The position numbers and the translations under genes are program-made. Shown piece by piece: positions 1 through 5,240 of a stretch of 5,258 nt of DNA. Under the pieces are notes generated by a model, which worked only from the letters and a program-made list of their open reading frames with translations, ran no database searches and was not told where the DNA came from. This DNA is from Gammaproteobacteria bacterium (lineage in GTDB: Bacteria > Pseudomonadota > Gammaproteobacteria > SZUA-229), in the NCBI GenBank assembly GCA_026998145.1, contig JALTRC010000130.1, positions 1 to 5,258 of the forward strand, read 5' to 3'. Every line of letters begins with the position of its first letter. Within the stretch, counting starts at the first letter, position 1.

Positions 1-396
1 AATAAACTTATAATATAATTAAATAGCTGTGAGATAAATTTTTAAGGCGTGTATCCATAAGTGGGTATAAGGCTTATATCATAGGGGGTGGATTTTGTTA
101 TAAGTCATTGATAATAAATATATTATATATTTTTTTGTCAGGGGTTTGAAACCTGCTTAAGGGTTTTATTAAGAGAAAAAGTAAAGAAAAAAGTTTTATA
201 GCTGTATTTTATGAAAGGCGGTGTAAAAATTCGTTTAAATTATAGCTATAGGGGATTTATGTGTGGAAGTGGCATGATTATATAAAATAACTTAAAAAAT
301 AAAATATATTATTTTCAGTCAGTTATACTGGATAAGTATTCTTAATTGAATGAATCTCAGATTATCAGGAAATACACTATTATTTTAATAGTGCTA
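1..396. other. AT-rich gene-free region
   Basis: I find no credible gene here. The longest ATG frame noticed, at 211-285, encodes only 24 residues and lacks a ribosome binding site. The stretch is visibly much richer in A and T than the genes to its right. It contains several short dyads: TATAAG-G-CTTATA at 66-78, TATAGCTATA at 241-250, AAAATA-TAT-TATTTT at 301-315, and the hairpin at 375-393. A TATAAT string occurs at 9-14, but in such AT-rich DNA this is expected by chance. It is probably the 3' flank of the operon plus the control region of a gene outside the window. Confidence 0.6.
375..393. repeat. Short AT-rich hairpin
   Basis: CACTATTA (375-382) and TAATAGTG (386-393) form a perfect 8-bp stem with a TTT loop. 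It lies immediately beside the C-rich palindromic repeat at 397-433. No long T-tract follows on either strand, so it is not a canonical terminator. It may help end transcripts arriving from the minus-strand operon, or may simply reflect AT-rich composition. Confidence 0.35.
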
Positions 397-433
397 GCTC
401 CCCTCTTTAGCAAAGAGGGGCCGGGGGAGATTT
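397..433 (-). repeat. C-rich palindromic repeat, copy 1
   Basis: This 37-base unit contains a perfect 9-bp stem, CCCCTCTTT (400-408) with AAAGAGGGG (412-420), and a 3-base AGC loop, followed by GGGGGAGATTT. Read on the minus strand it starts AAATCTCCCCC and aligns with the unit at 490-525 on the plus strand, so the two are diverged inverted copies about 56 bases apart. Units of this kind (AAATCCCCC, C-run, TTT, palindromic G-run) are, from memory, dispersed in many bacterial genomes. The hairpin lacks a T-tract, so it is at best a weak or Rho-assisted end point for the minus-strand operon. Confidence 0.6.
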
Positions 434-489
434 GAAATCGTTCCAGTTAAAACAAGCTATTAATAGAAAGCTCAAAACTGAAAGTTTTT

Positions 490-525
490 AAATCCCCCTC
501 ATTCCCCCTTTGAAAAGGGGGAGGC
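490..525 (+). repeat. C-rich palindromic repeat, copy 2
   Basis: This is the inverted partner of the unit at 397-433. It begins AAATCCCCCTC and contains CCCCCTT-TGAA-AAGGGGG (504-521), a 7-bp stem with a 4-base loop. It lies 19 bases beyond the stop codon of the glutaredoxin-like gene, where an operon terminator would be expected. However, the RNA read from the minus strand has no U-run after the hairpin. Together the two units could be the ends of a small MITE-like element (397-525) with no coding capacity between them. Confidence 0.55.
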
Positions 526-544
526 TTACGGCCAGGGAAAGTGT

Positions 545-910
545 TTATTTGGCGAAGCGTTGCTGCAGGTAAGCAATAATATCACTGGATTCATACATCC
601 AGCGAACTTCACCGGCGTCTTCGATGCGCAGGCAGGGAGCCTTGATCTCGCCGCCCTCACGCAATAGTTCTTCCCGGTAAGGGCCTTTCTGGGCATCCCG
701 GGTTTCAATGGGCAGATTCAGCTGGTAAATCACCCGGCGGGTTTTGATACAGAAAGGGCAGGCATAGAACTGGTACAGGCTTAAATGGCGAGCCTGCTCA
801 TCGACTTTTTTCTGTTCTTCTTCACTGCGTTTAATCTGTTTGGGGCGAGTCAGAAAACTGATAAAGGCAATCAGGCGGCCCAGGCCTTCGCGTAATAATT
901 TTAATAACAT
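545..910 (-). CDS. Glutaredoxin / GST N-terminal domain protein
   Basis: The 121-residue product is a thioredoxin-fold protein. After a hydrophobic N-terminal helix (about residues 8-20, LGRLIAFISFLTR) and a charged linker (30-42), the fold begins LSLYQFYACPFCIKTRR. Its CPFC dithiol motif lies at residues 51-54. KAPCL (90-94) holds the expected cis-proline, and YESSDIIAYL (106-115) is the usual C-terminal helix of this domain. The size fits a stand-alone glutaredoxin-like domain with no GST C-terminal domain. Likely roles are glutathione-dependent thiol exchange or disulfide reduction; the N-terminal helix could tether it to the membrane. The ATG start has only a weak GGA upstream. It is the last gene of the minus-strand run, 32 bases after the unknown gene, so co-transcription with cbbQO is plausible. 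A functional link to Rubisco is not established by the sequence. Confidence 0.85.
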   Translation of the reverse strand: MLLKLLREGLGRLIAFISFLTRPKQIKRSEEEQKKVDEQARHLSLYQFYACPFCIKTRRVIYQLNLPIETRDAQKGPYREELLREGGEIKAPCLRIEDAGEVRWMYESSDIIAYLQQRFAK

Positions 911-942
911 GGTTTATATCCAGCGGGGGAGTTTATTGGGGT

Positions 943-1341
943 TTAGCGGCTGCCTATTTTATAGGCTTCCAGCAGTGCTGTCTGCACATCCGGGTGTTGT
1001 TGCAGGTCATCAATATTGAGATGCTCTGAGGCTATCTGTTGTAACTTGTCTAATATCTGCTGTGTATGCCAGGCGCTTTCAAAAGCCTCTATGTCCAGTT
1101 TTCCATCCTGAATAAAATCGGCAATCAGCCCTTCAGGCTGAGAGAACTGAATTTCCTCAGCCTGCATCATTTCATATTCATAGGAATACATATCATAACC
1201 ATTGGCGCGGGCAATCAGCGGATACAGATCCGGCAGCTTGCCGCCGGCCTGCATCTGCTGATCCAGATCCAGCTCAACGGACGGGGTGAGGGTCTGGCCT
1301 TTAAAACTGAATAAAATGGAAGCGGTAACTTTATTGCTCAT
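943..1341 (-). CDS. Conserved-looking hypothetical protein, 132 aa
   Basis: I do not recognise a named family. The protein begins MSNKVTASILFSFKG and is acidic and soluble, with no signal peptide, membrane span or cysteine. Residues 1-30 look like beta strands (TASILFSFKG, PSVELDLD). The middle is rich in Y, M and E (around YDMYSYEYEMM), and residues 70-132 look mainly helical. The open frame continues upstream to a TTG at 1479, but that extension runs through the palindromic repeat and reads as low-quality sequence (SPQRTRRSQRK), so I chose the ATG at 1339-1341. The ribosome binding site is weak. Its place directly behind cbbO, in the same direction, suggests co-expression with the Rubisco activase; any accessory role is inference. 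Confidence 0.75.
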   Translation of the reverse strand: MSNKVTASILFSFKGQTLTPSVELDLDQQMQAGGKLPDLYPLIARANGYDMYSYEYEMMQAEEIQFSQPEGLIADFIQDGKLDIEAFESAWHTQQILDKLQQIASEHLNIDDLQQHPDVQTALLEAYKIGSR

Positions 1342-1379
1342 GGTGTTTTTCTGTAAGTGTTGGCGGTATTTAAAAGCAG

Positions 1380-1463
1380 TTTTACCACAGGGGTAAGGGG
1401 TACAGACCCAGTAACAACCTGAAAACGCTTTTCTCTGTGACCTCCGTGTCCTCTGTGGTGAAA
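1380..1463. repeat. CACAGAG palindromic element E1
   Basis: The right half (1433-1463) is a full repeat unit, identical over 31 bases to the unit at 5118-5148. On the minus strand it is three tandem 9-mers (CACAGAGGA, CACGGAGGT, CACAGAGAA) preceded by TTTCACCA. The left half (1380-1390, TTTTACCACAG) is a short inverted partner, matching the right end with one difference. The whole 84-base piece can therefore fold on itself. It lies between the cbbO stop codon (17 bases away) and the start of the 132-residue gene. It is not a terminator, as there is no stem plus T-run on the coding strand. Confidence 0.75.
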
Positions 1464-1480
1464 AAACTATACCAAACAAC

Positions 1481-3739
1481 TCAGGACGTTAAAGCCGTAA
1501 ACAGCATGGGTAATTTTTCCGGCAGTTTTTTAACATTATCGATGACCGTATAACCGCCAACGCCAAAAATGTCCTGAATATAGTCATCGGCCTTTTTGTC
1601 CAGGCTGATGCAGTAACTGAACATGCCTCTGGAAGAAAGTTCATCCACGGCTTTTTTGGTATCGCTGATCAGGTATTGTTCATCTTCCACATCAATATCA
1701 GACGGCTCCCCATCGGTGAGTATCAGCATCAGTTTTTTATCGGCTTTCTGGGCGTCCAGATAATGGCCTGCATGGCGGATAGCGCTGCCCATGCGGGTGG
1801 AAAAACCGGCTTCCATAGCGGCCAGGCGGCCCTTAACCGTATCATCAAACTGTTCGCTATAACCTTTGAGGTGGTAATAACGAACATTGTGACGGGTGTC
1901 GGAATGGAAGCCGGCAATGGCAAACTTGTCCCCCAGCTGATCGATGGTCCAGGCCAGCAGGGTGACCGCTTCCTGACTGAGTTGCAAAATAGACTGCTCG
2001 GCGCCATCGGGTATATCGTTTAATGAGGCGGATAAATCCAGCAACAGCATGACCGCAATATCACGGCCATCATGCTTGTGGCTCATATTGATGCGGGGGT
2101 CAGGCTGGGCGCCGCATTTGTAATCGATTAATGAGCGAATCGCCACGTCCAGATCCAGCTCGCTGCCTTCCTCCTGATAACGCACCCGCACAAACTGCTG
2201 GGGTTTGAGCATATCCAGAATATGTTTGAGCTGTTTGGCCAGCGCCTTGTGCTTGTCTAAAATGGCATCAATATCACCGGCATTGGCTGAAGGATGAATG
2301 GATTCATACAGGCTGACCCAATCGGGCTTGAAGGTTTGCGTGTGGTAATCCCATTCCGGATAATGGCGCGGTGGCAGGCCATCGGTTTCCAGCTCTTCCG
2401 GCGTGGCGTCCCGGTGATCTTCAAAGGCCTCTTCTTCATCACCTTCTTCAATAAACATCCACATGTGGCGGTTGTCATCCCGATAATCCACCACTGTATT
2501 GTCAAAACGAATGCTGGGCAACTGATCGCTTTGCAGGCGGGTGCGGGCAATAAATAAAACCGCAATATCCGCCATTTGCTTTGTGCTGCCGCCGTCTTTT
2601 TTGACGATCTCATAAAAGCGTTCGACAAAATCCAGAATATGCTCGTTTTGATAGCCGTGATTTTCATCCAGAATGGCGCGGGATAACATGGCAACCCGGT
2701 GACGGATACAGGATTCTTTTTCTGTGTCGCAGTCACCTTCGATGGGTGCCGGGTGCAATGCCAGCAAATATTTTTTCAGCCCCGGGTATTCTCTGAGCAT
2801 TAAATATTCAACCCGGGAGTCTTCTAAAAACTCAATGGCCATGCGCTGAAACGGGCTGAAATTATCGGCGATAATCGGCGTTGTCCATTTACGGTGGGCG
2901 GCAATATGCGCAATGGTGATGCGATAGCGATTCAGGCCGGAGACGCCGTTTTTATCATCATAAACATCCGGTACCCGGATACCCAGATGATCGTAGTAGG
3001 GAACGGGTTTACGCAGCTCATCAAAGCCTTCCGAATAGGGCACAAAATAGGATTCATCCTCCCACATGCTGCGTAGATACATATCCAGCAGGCGTTCATT
3101 ATCCATAAATAATGTGCCATGGCGTTCTCGTTGCAGCATGGCCTTGCTGTCGGCAGATTGCAGGGCAAAATAGTCTTTCTGTCGTTCCGGGTGGCTGCGG
3201 TAATTGCGTACACCATAGTCAATCCAGTTTTTCAGGCCTTCCAGTGATAACTGGTTCAGCAGATAGGGGATCTGCTGTAGCAGAATGGGGAAGCCCTGAC
3301 TGGAATGGGTTTTGTGATGGCCGTGTACCGAGGTGGTGGTTTTATCCAGCATGTCGAACAGAATGTCGAAAAAGTTTTCCATCTGTTCCATGGTGCCGAG
3401 GCGGCGGGAGGCTTCCGGCAGGCATTGCATAAAAGGCGGGATGGCTTTGCCATTGGGGGAGCGGGACATATCCCACACATGTTTGGATACCACTTCCAGA
3501 ATGGCTTCATCATGCAGACGCGCTACCATCTGCGGCATTTCTTCCAGATAAATTGACACAGGCTCCCAGCCGCGACCAATCATACAGATCAGCGAGGCGC
3601 CGGAAAGATAGGCTTCTATGCCTTTATTGGTCAGATTACGCAGGGCGTCCTGAATATAATCGTCAAAGCATTCTTCGATCTGCTCGAAGCTGCATTTGAG
3701 TTTGGCGCGATAATCTGGATATTGTGTTTCAGTTGTCAT
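1481..3739 (-). CDS. cbbO: CbbO-like Rubisco activase adaptor, VWA domain
   Basis: The 752-residue product belongs to the CbbO/NorD family. CbbO partners the AAA+ protein CbbQ; one CbbO sits on a CbbQ hexamer and contacts inhibited Rubisco through its C-terminal von Willebrand A domain. Visible here are a helical N-terminal half, a conserved acidic helix (RMAIEFLEDSRVEYLMLREY, 299-318), an acidic linker (about 430-452), and a VWA domain from about 560 to the end. The metal site (MIDAS) is intact: DLSAS at 568-572, Thr648 in STRMG, and Asp676 in LTDGEPSD. Length fits the family. The ATG start is only a few bases from a palindromic repeat, and I see no good Shine-Dalgarno sequence. NorD, the nitric oxide reductase accessory protein, is the main alternative; the adjacent cbbQ and probable cbbM end favour CbbO. 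Confidence 0.9.
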   Translation of the reverse strand: MTTETQYPDYRAKLKCSFEQIEECFDDYIQDALRNLTNKGIEAYLSGASLICMIGRGWEPVSIYLEEMPQMVARLHDEAILEVVSKHVWDMSRSPNGKAIPPFMQCLPEASRRLGTMEQMENFFDILFDMLDKTTTSVHGHHKTHSSQGFPILLQQIPYLLNQLSLEGLKNWIDYGVRNYRSHPERQKDYFALQSADSKAMLQRERHGTLFMDNERLLDMYLRSMWEDESYFVPYSEGFDELRKPVPYYDHLGIRVPDVYDDKNGVSGLNRYRITIAHIAAHRKWTTPIIADNFSPFQRMAIEFLEDSRVEYLMLREYPGLKKYLLALHPAPIEGDCDTEKESCIRHRVAMLSRAILDENHGYQNEHILDFVERFYEIVKKDGGSTKQMADIAVLFIARTRLQSDQLPSIRFDNTVVDYRDDNRHMWMFIEEGDEEEAFEDHRDATPEELETDGLPPRHYPEWDYHTQTFKPDWVSLYESIHPSANAGDIDAILDKHKALAKQLKHILDMLKPQQFVRVRYQEEGSELDLDVAIRSLIDYKCGAQPDPRINMSHKHDGRDIAVMLLLDLSASLNDIPDGAEQSILQLSQEAVTLLAWTIDQLGDKFAIAGFHSDTRHNVRYYHLKGYSEQFDDTVKGRLAAMEAGFSTRMGSAIRHAGHYLDAQKADKKLMLILTDGEPSDIDVEDEQYLISDTKKAVDELSSRGMFSYCISLDKKADDYIQDIFGVGGYTVIDNVKKLPEKLPMLFTALTS

Positions 3740-3743
3740 TGTT

Positions 3744-3801
3744 TTTTACCACAGAGGACACGAAGGACACAGAGAAAACAGGCTGGCGGCTTCTCTGTGG
3801 T
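3744..3801. repeat. CACAGAG palindromic element E2
   Basis: The left part (3744-3774) is a plus-strand repeat unit with 9-mers CACAGAGGA, CACGAAGGA and CACAGAG, differing from the 4643 unit at three of 31 positions. The right part (3791-3801, TTCTCTGTGGT) is a truncated inverted partner. Two mutually exclusive 9-bp stems are possible: ACCACAGAG (3748-3756) with CTCTGTGGT (3793-3801), or CACAGAGAA (3768-3776) with TTCTCTGTG (3791-3799). It fills nearly the whole gap between the cbbQ stop and the cbbO start, ending four bases before the cbbO ATG. It therefore lies in the cbbO translation-initiation region. Confidence 0.75.
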
Positions 3802-3809
3802 CAGGAATC

Positions 3810-4619
3810 CTAAGCAAAAATACTATCAATCGAATGATCCAGGGTACTGCGAATATCTGCGTCATCGGTAATCGGACGAACCAGCGCCATGCGACAGGCT
3901 TTCTTCGGCGCTATGCCTTTATTGATCAGGTTTGCCGCATAAACCAGCAGACGGGTGGAGATACCTTCATCCAGACCGTGACCTTTCAGGTTACGGGCCG
4001 TATGGGCAATTTTTACCAGCTTGCCGGCAGTGTCTTCATCAATGCTGCCTTCTTTGGCGACAATGGCCGCTTCCGTTTTGCTGTCCGGATAATCAAAATC
4101 CAGGCCGGTAAAGCGCTGCTTGGTGGACTGTTTTAAATCTTTCATCAGGCTCTGGTAGCCGGGGTTATAGGAGATCACCAGCTGAAAATCCGGGTGGGCA
4201 TCAATCAGCTCACCTTTTTTATCCAGCGGCAGGGTGCGGCGATGATCCGTTAGCGGGTGAATAACCACCGTGGTATCCTGACGGGCCTCAACAATTTCAT
4301 CCAGATAACAGATAGCGCCAATGCGGGCAGCTGTGGTTAAGGGGCCGTCCAGCCAGCGGGTGCCATTGGCATCCAGCAGATAACGTCCCACCAGATCCGA
4401 TGCGGTCATGTCTTCATTGCAGGCAACAGTAATCAGCGGCTTACCCAGCTTCCAGGCCATGTGCTCAATAAAACGTGATTTGCCACAGCCGGTTGGGCCT
4501 TTAATCATCACCGGCAGGCGAGCATCATAAGCGGCTTCGTATAAAGCGACTTCGTCGTCCTGGGCTTCGTAAAAAGGTTCTTCGGAAATTTTGTATTGTT
4601 CGATATCTATGTCAGTCAT
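3810..4619 (-). CDS. cbbQ: CbbQ, MoxR-type AAA+ Rubisco activase ATPase
   Basis: This 269-residue protein is a single AAA+ module of the CbbQ/NirQ/NorQ family, close to the usual length of about 265-270. ATP hydrolysis by the hexamer drives release of inhibitory sugar phosphates from Rubisco, with CbbO as adaptor. Seen in order: Walker A GPTGCGKS (41-48); Walker B AICYLDEIVEA (102-112) with the DE pair at 107-108; a beta-hairpin insert typical of MoxR proteins (HRRTLPLDKKGEL, about 126-138); sensor 1 ISYNPG with Asn152; a probable arginine finger in STKQRF (Arg169); and sensor 2 STRLL with Arg223. All catalytic residues are intact. AAGG lies 7 bases before the ATG, a good ribosome binding site. 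NorQ/NirQ is the alternative subfamily; the neighbours favour CbbQ. Confidence 0.93.
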   Translation of the reverse strand: MTDIDIEQYKISEEPFYEAQDDEVALYEAAYDARLPVMIKGPTGCGKSRFIEHMAWKLGKPLITVACNEDMTASDLVGRYLLDANGTRWLDGPLTTAARIGAICYLDEIVEARQDTTVVIHPLTDHRRTLPLDKKGELIDAHPDFQLVISYNPGYQSLMKDLKQSTKQRFTGLDFDYPDSKTEAAIVAKEGSIDEDTAGKLVKIAHTARNLKGHGLDEGISTRLLVYAANLINKGIAPKKACRMALVRPITDDADIRSTLDHSIDSIFA

Positions 4620-4642
4620 GGTGTTACCTTTTTAAAAGATGT

Positions 4643-4675
4643 TTTCACCACAGAGGACACGGAGGTCACAGAGGT
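4643..4675 (+). repeat. CACAGAG repeat unit C, left inverted repeat
   Basis: This 33-base unit is TTTCACCA followed by three 9-mers (CACAGAGGA, CACGGAGGT, CACAGAGGT, the first sharing its CA with the cap). It is the exact reverse complement of 5116-5148. The two copies face each other across the GxxExxY gene with their TTTCACC ends outward. The match stops at both outer ends (T at 4642 against A). It lies 23 bases upstream of the cbbQ start codon, outside its ribosome binding site. Confidence 0.9.
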
Positions 4676-4702
4676 ATGCTTGTATAGCTGTGAGCAATAA
4701 TG

Positions 4703-4734
4703 TTCTCTGTGTTCTTTATGCCATCTACGGTGAA
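4703..4734 (-). repeat. Degenerate CACAGAG repeat unit C'
   Basis: Read on the plus strand this runs TTCTCTGTGTTCT and ends ACGGTGAA. It matches the inverted repeat consensus at about 26 of 32 positions. It therefore pairs with the unit at 4643-4675, making a 92-base palindromic element (4643-4734) with a 27-base centre. It lies 11 bases beyond the stop codon of the GxxExxY gene, so transcripts of that gene could end in a long imperfect hairpin. Its decay relative to unit C suggests it is older. Confidence 0.65.
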
Positions 4735-4745
4735 TCGCTTTAGTT

Positions 4746-5117
4746 TTAATTAGCTATTCGCTTTATGCCGTACTTTAGTCGTAGCGAGTTAAAGTTTATG
4801 AGTAATCCAACTTTTTTCTGGCTTAGTTTTAAGTAAGTCAGCAACTGTGCCTGATGTATTGGAAGTAATTTTTCAACGGCTTTTAGCTCAACAATTACTT
4901 CCTTTTCCACTAATAAATCTATTCGATAGCCTGTATCAATCTGTATGTCCCTATAATTTACCGGCAGGGCGAGCTGATTTTGAATCAGCAAATCCCGCGA
5001 TTTAAGCTCGTGTATTAAGCAGGCTTCATAAGTGCTTTCCAGCAGCCCGGGGCCAAGCGCTGAATGTACATGCATTGCCGAGTCAACTATCACGCCGCTA
5101 ATATCATTTAATAACAC
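4746..5117 (-). CDS. GxxExxY family protein, PDDEXK-like
   Basis: The 123-residue product is a complete member of the GxxExxY family, a small protein family with a PDDEXK-nuclease-like fold and no settled function. The signature GLLESTY (24-30) lies in GPGLLESTYEACL. Residues Asp67 (YRID) and Glu77-Leu-Lys79 (IVELKA) form the D...ExK catalytic pattern, followed by IHQAQLLTYLK (87-97) and the usual C-terminus LKYGIKRIAN. There is no signal peptide or membrane span. The GTG start at 5115-5117 overlaps the inverted repeat; GGAGGT in that repeat is 7 bases upstream, and no better start precedes the domain. The frame stays open upstream through the repeat, reading TTEDTEVTEV. It separates probable cbbM from cbbQ and is unlikely to act in carbon fixation. 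Nuclease activity is inferred from the motif only. Confidence 0.88.
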   Translation of the reverse strand: MLLNDISGVIVDSAMHVHSALGPGLLESTYEACLIHELKSRDLLIQNQLALPVNYRDIQIDTGYRIDLLVEKEVIVELKAVEKLLPIHQAQLLTYLKLSQKKVGLLINFNSLRLKYGIKRIAN

Positions 5118-5148
5118 CTCTGTGACCTCCGTGTCCTCTGTGGTGAAA
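5116..5148 (-). repeat. CACAGAG repeat unit D, right inverted repeat
   Basis: This is the perfect 33-base inverted partner of 4643-4675, and is also identical over 31 bases to 1433-1463. On the minus strand it reads TTTCACCA followed by three 9-mers. Its last bases overlap the GTG start codon of the GxxExxY gene, so the repeat is physically part of that gene's 5' end. Sequence identity among three copies several kilobases apart implies recent spread, gene conversion or selection on the sequence. Confidence 0.9.
5125..5130 (-). promoter_or_regulatory. Repeat-encoded Shine-Dalgarno site
   Basis: The minus strand reads GGAGGT here, a near-perfect anti-16S match, with 7 bases (CACAGAG) before the GTG start of the GxxExxY gene. 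It is the second 9-mer of the repeat unit, so the element carries its own ribosome binding site. The same hexamer exists in the unit at 1433-1463, but about 100 bases from the next start codon, where it should not act directly. Confidence 0.65.
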
Positions 5149-5193
5149 TGTTTTCCAGTCCTTAAAAGTCTGTTGGCAGACCTCTAAGGAGTG

Positions 5194-5225
5194 AAAAAAA
5201 ACCCCCGCAGAGCGAGGGCTTTTTT
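5194..5225 (-). terminator. Rho-independent terminator after probable cbbM
   Basis: On the minus strand, AAAAAAGCCCTCGC and GCGGGGGTTTTTT form a stem with a TCT loop (GC-rich core of about seven pairs, one G-T, extended by A-T pairs) and a run of eight T. It begins 15 bases beyond the probable cbbM stop codon. The flanking A-run makes it potentially bidirectional. It should limit read-through into the GxxExxY gene and cbbQO, keeping Rubisco message more abundant than activase message. Confidence 0.88.
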
Positions 5226-5240
5226 AACAGGACGTTCGAC

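Larger units (their letters stand above)
4639..5152 (-). mobile_element. Candidate GxxExxY cassette with inverted repeats
   Basis: The piece 4644-5147 begins TTCACCACAG and ends CTGTGGTGAA, bounded by the perfect inverted repeats. Directly outside each end is ATGTT (4639-4643 and 5148-5152), as a 5-bp target duplication would be; the wider match ATGTTTTC overlaps the left repeat end. The only gene inside is the small GxxExxY protein, which has a nuclease-like motif but is not a recognised transposase. The gene looks lower in GC than cbbQ and cbbO and stands between cbbM and cbbQ, which are normally adjacent. Mobility is inferred: the duplication is short, and the family is not known to me to transpose. 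Confidence 0.35.

Noticed and set aside
9..14. TATAAT as a -10 promoter box
   Set aside because: The surrounding sequence is so AT-rich that this string is expected by chance, and a -35 box would fall outside the window.
24..34. ATAGCTGTGAG shared with 4684-4694
   Set aside because: This is only an 11-base match with no extension or palindromic structure at the first site; probably coincidence.
211..285. Short ATG frame of 24 codons in the AT-rich region
   Set aside because: It has no ribosome binding site and no recognisable product, and lies in low-complexity AT-rich sequence where short frames are expected.
490..525. Canonical Rho-independent terminator for the operon
   Set aside because: The hairpin is present but no T-run follows on the minus strand, so I kept it as a repeat only.
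1342..1479. N-terminal extension of the 132-residue gene to a TTG at 1479
   Set aside because: The extension runs through the palindromic repeat in a frame giving SPQRTRRSQRK, and the natural-looking N-terminus MSNKVTASILF begins at 1341.
1676..3556. Plus-strand and alternate-frame open reading frames inside cbbO
   Set aside because: These are shadows of the cbbO coding frame; none has family motifs or a plausible start signal.
1433..5148. CRISPR array
   Set aside because: The repeats are few, in both orientations, separated by whole genes, and not by uniform spacers; no cas genes are present.
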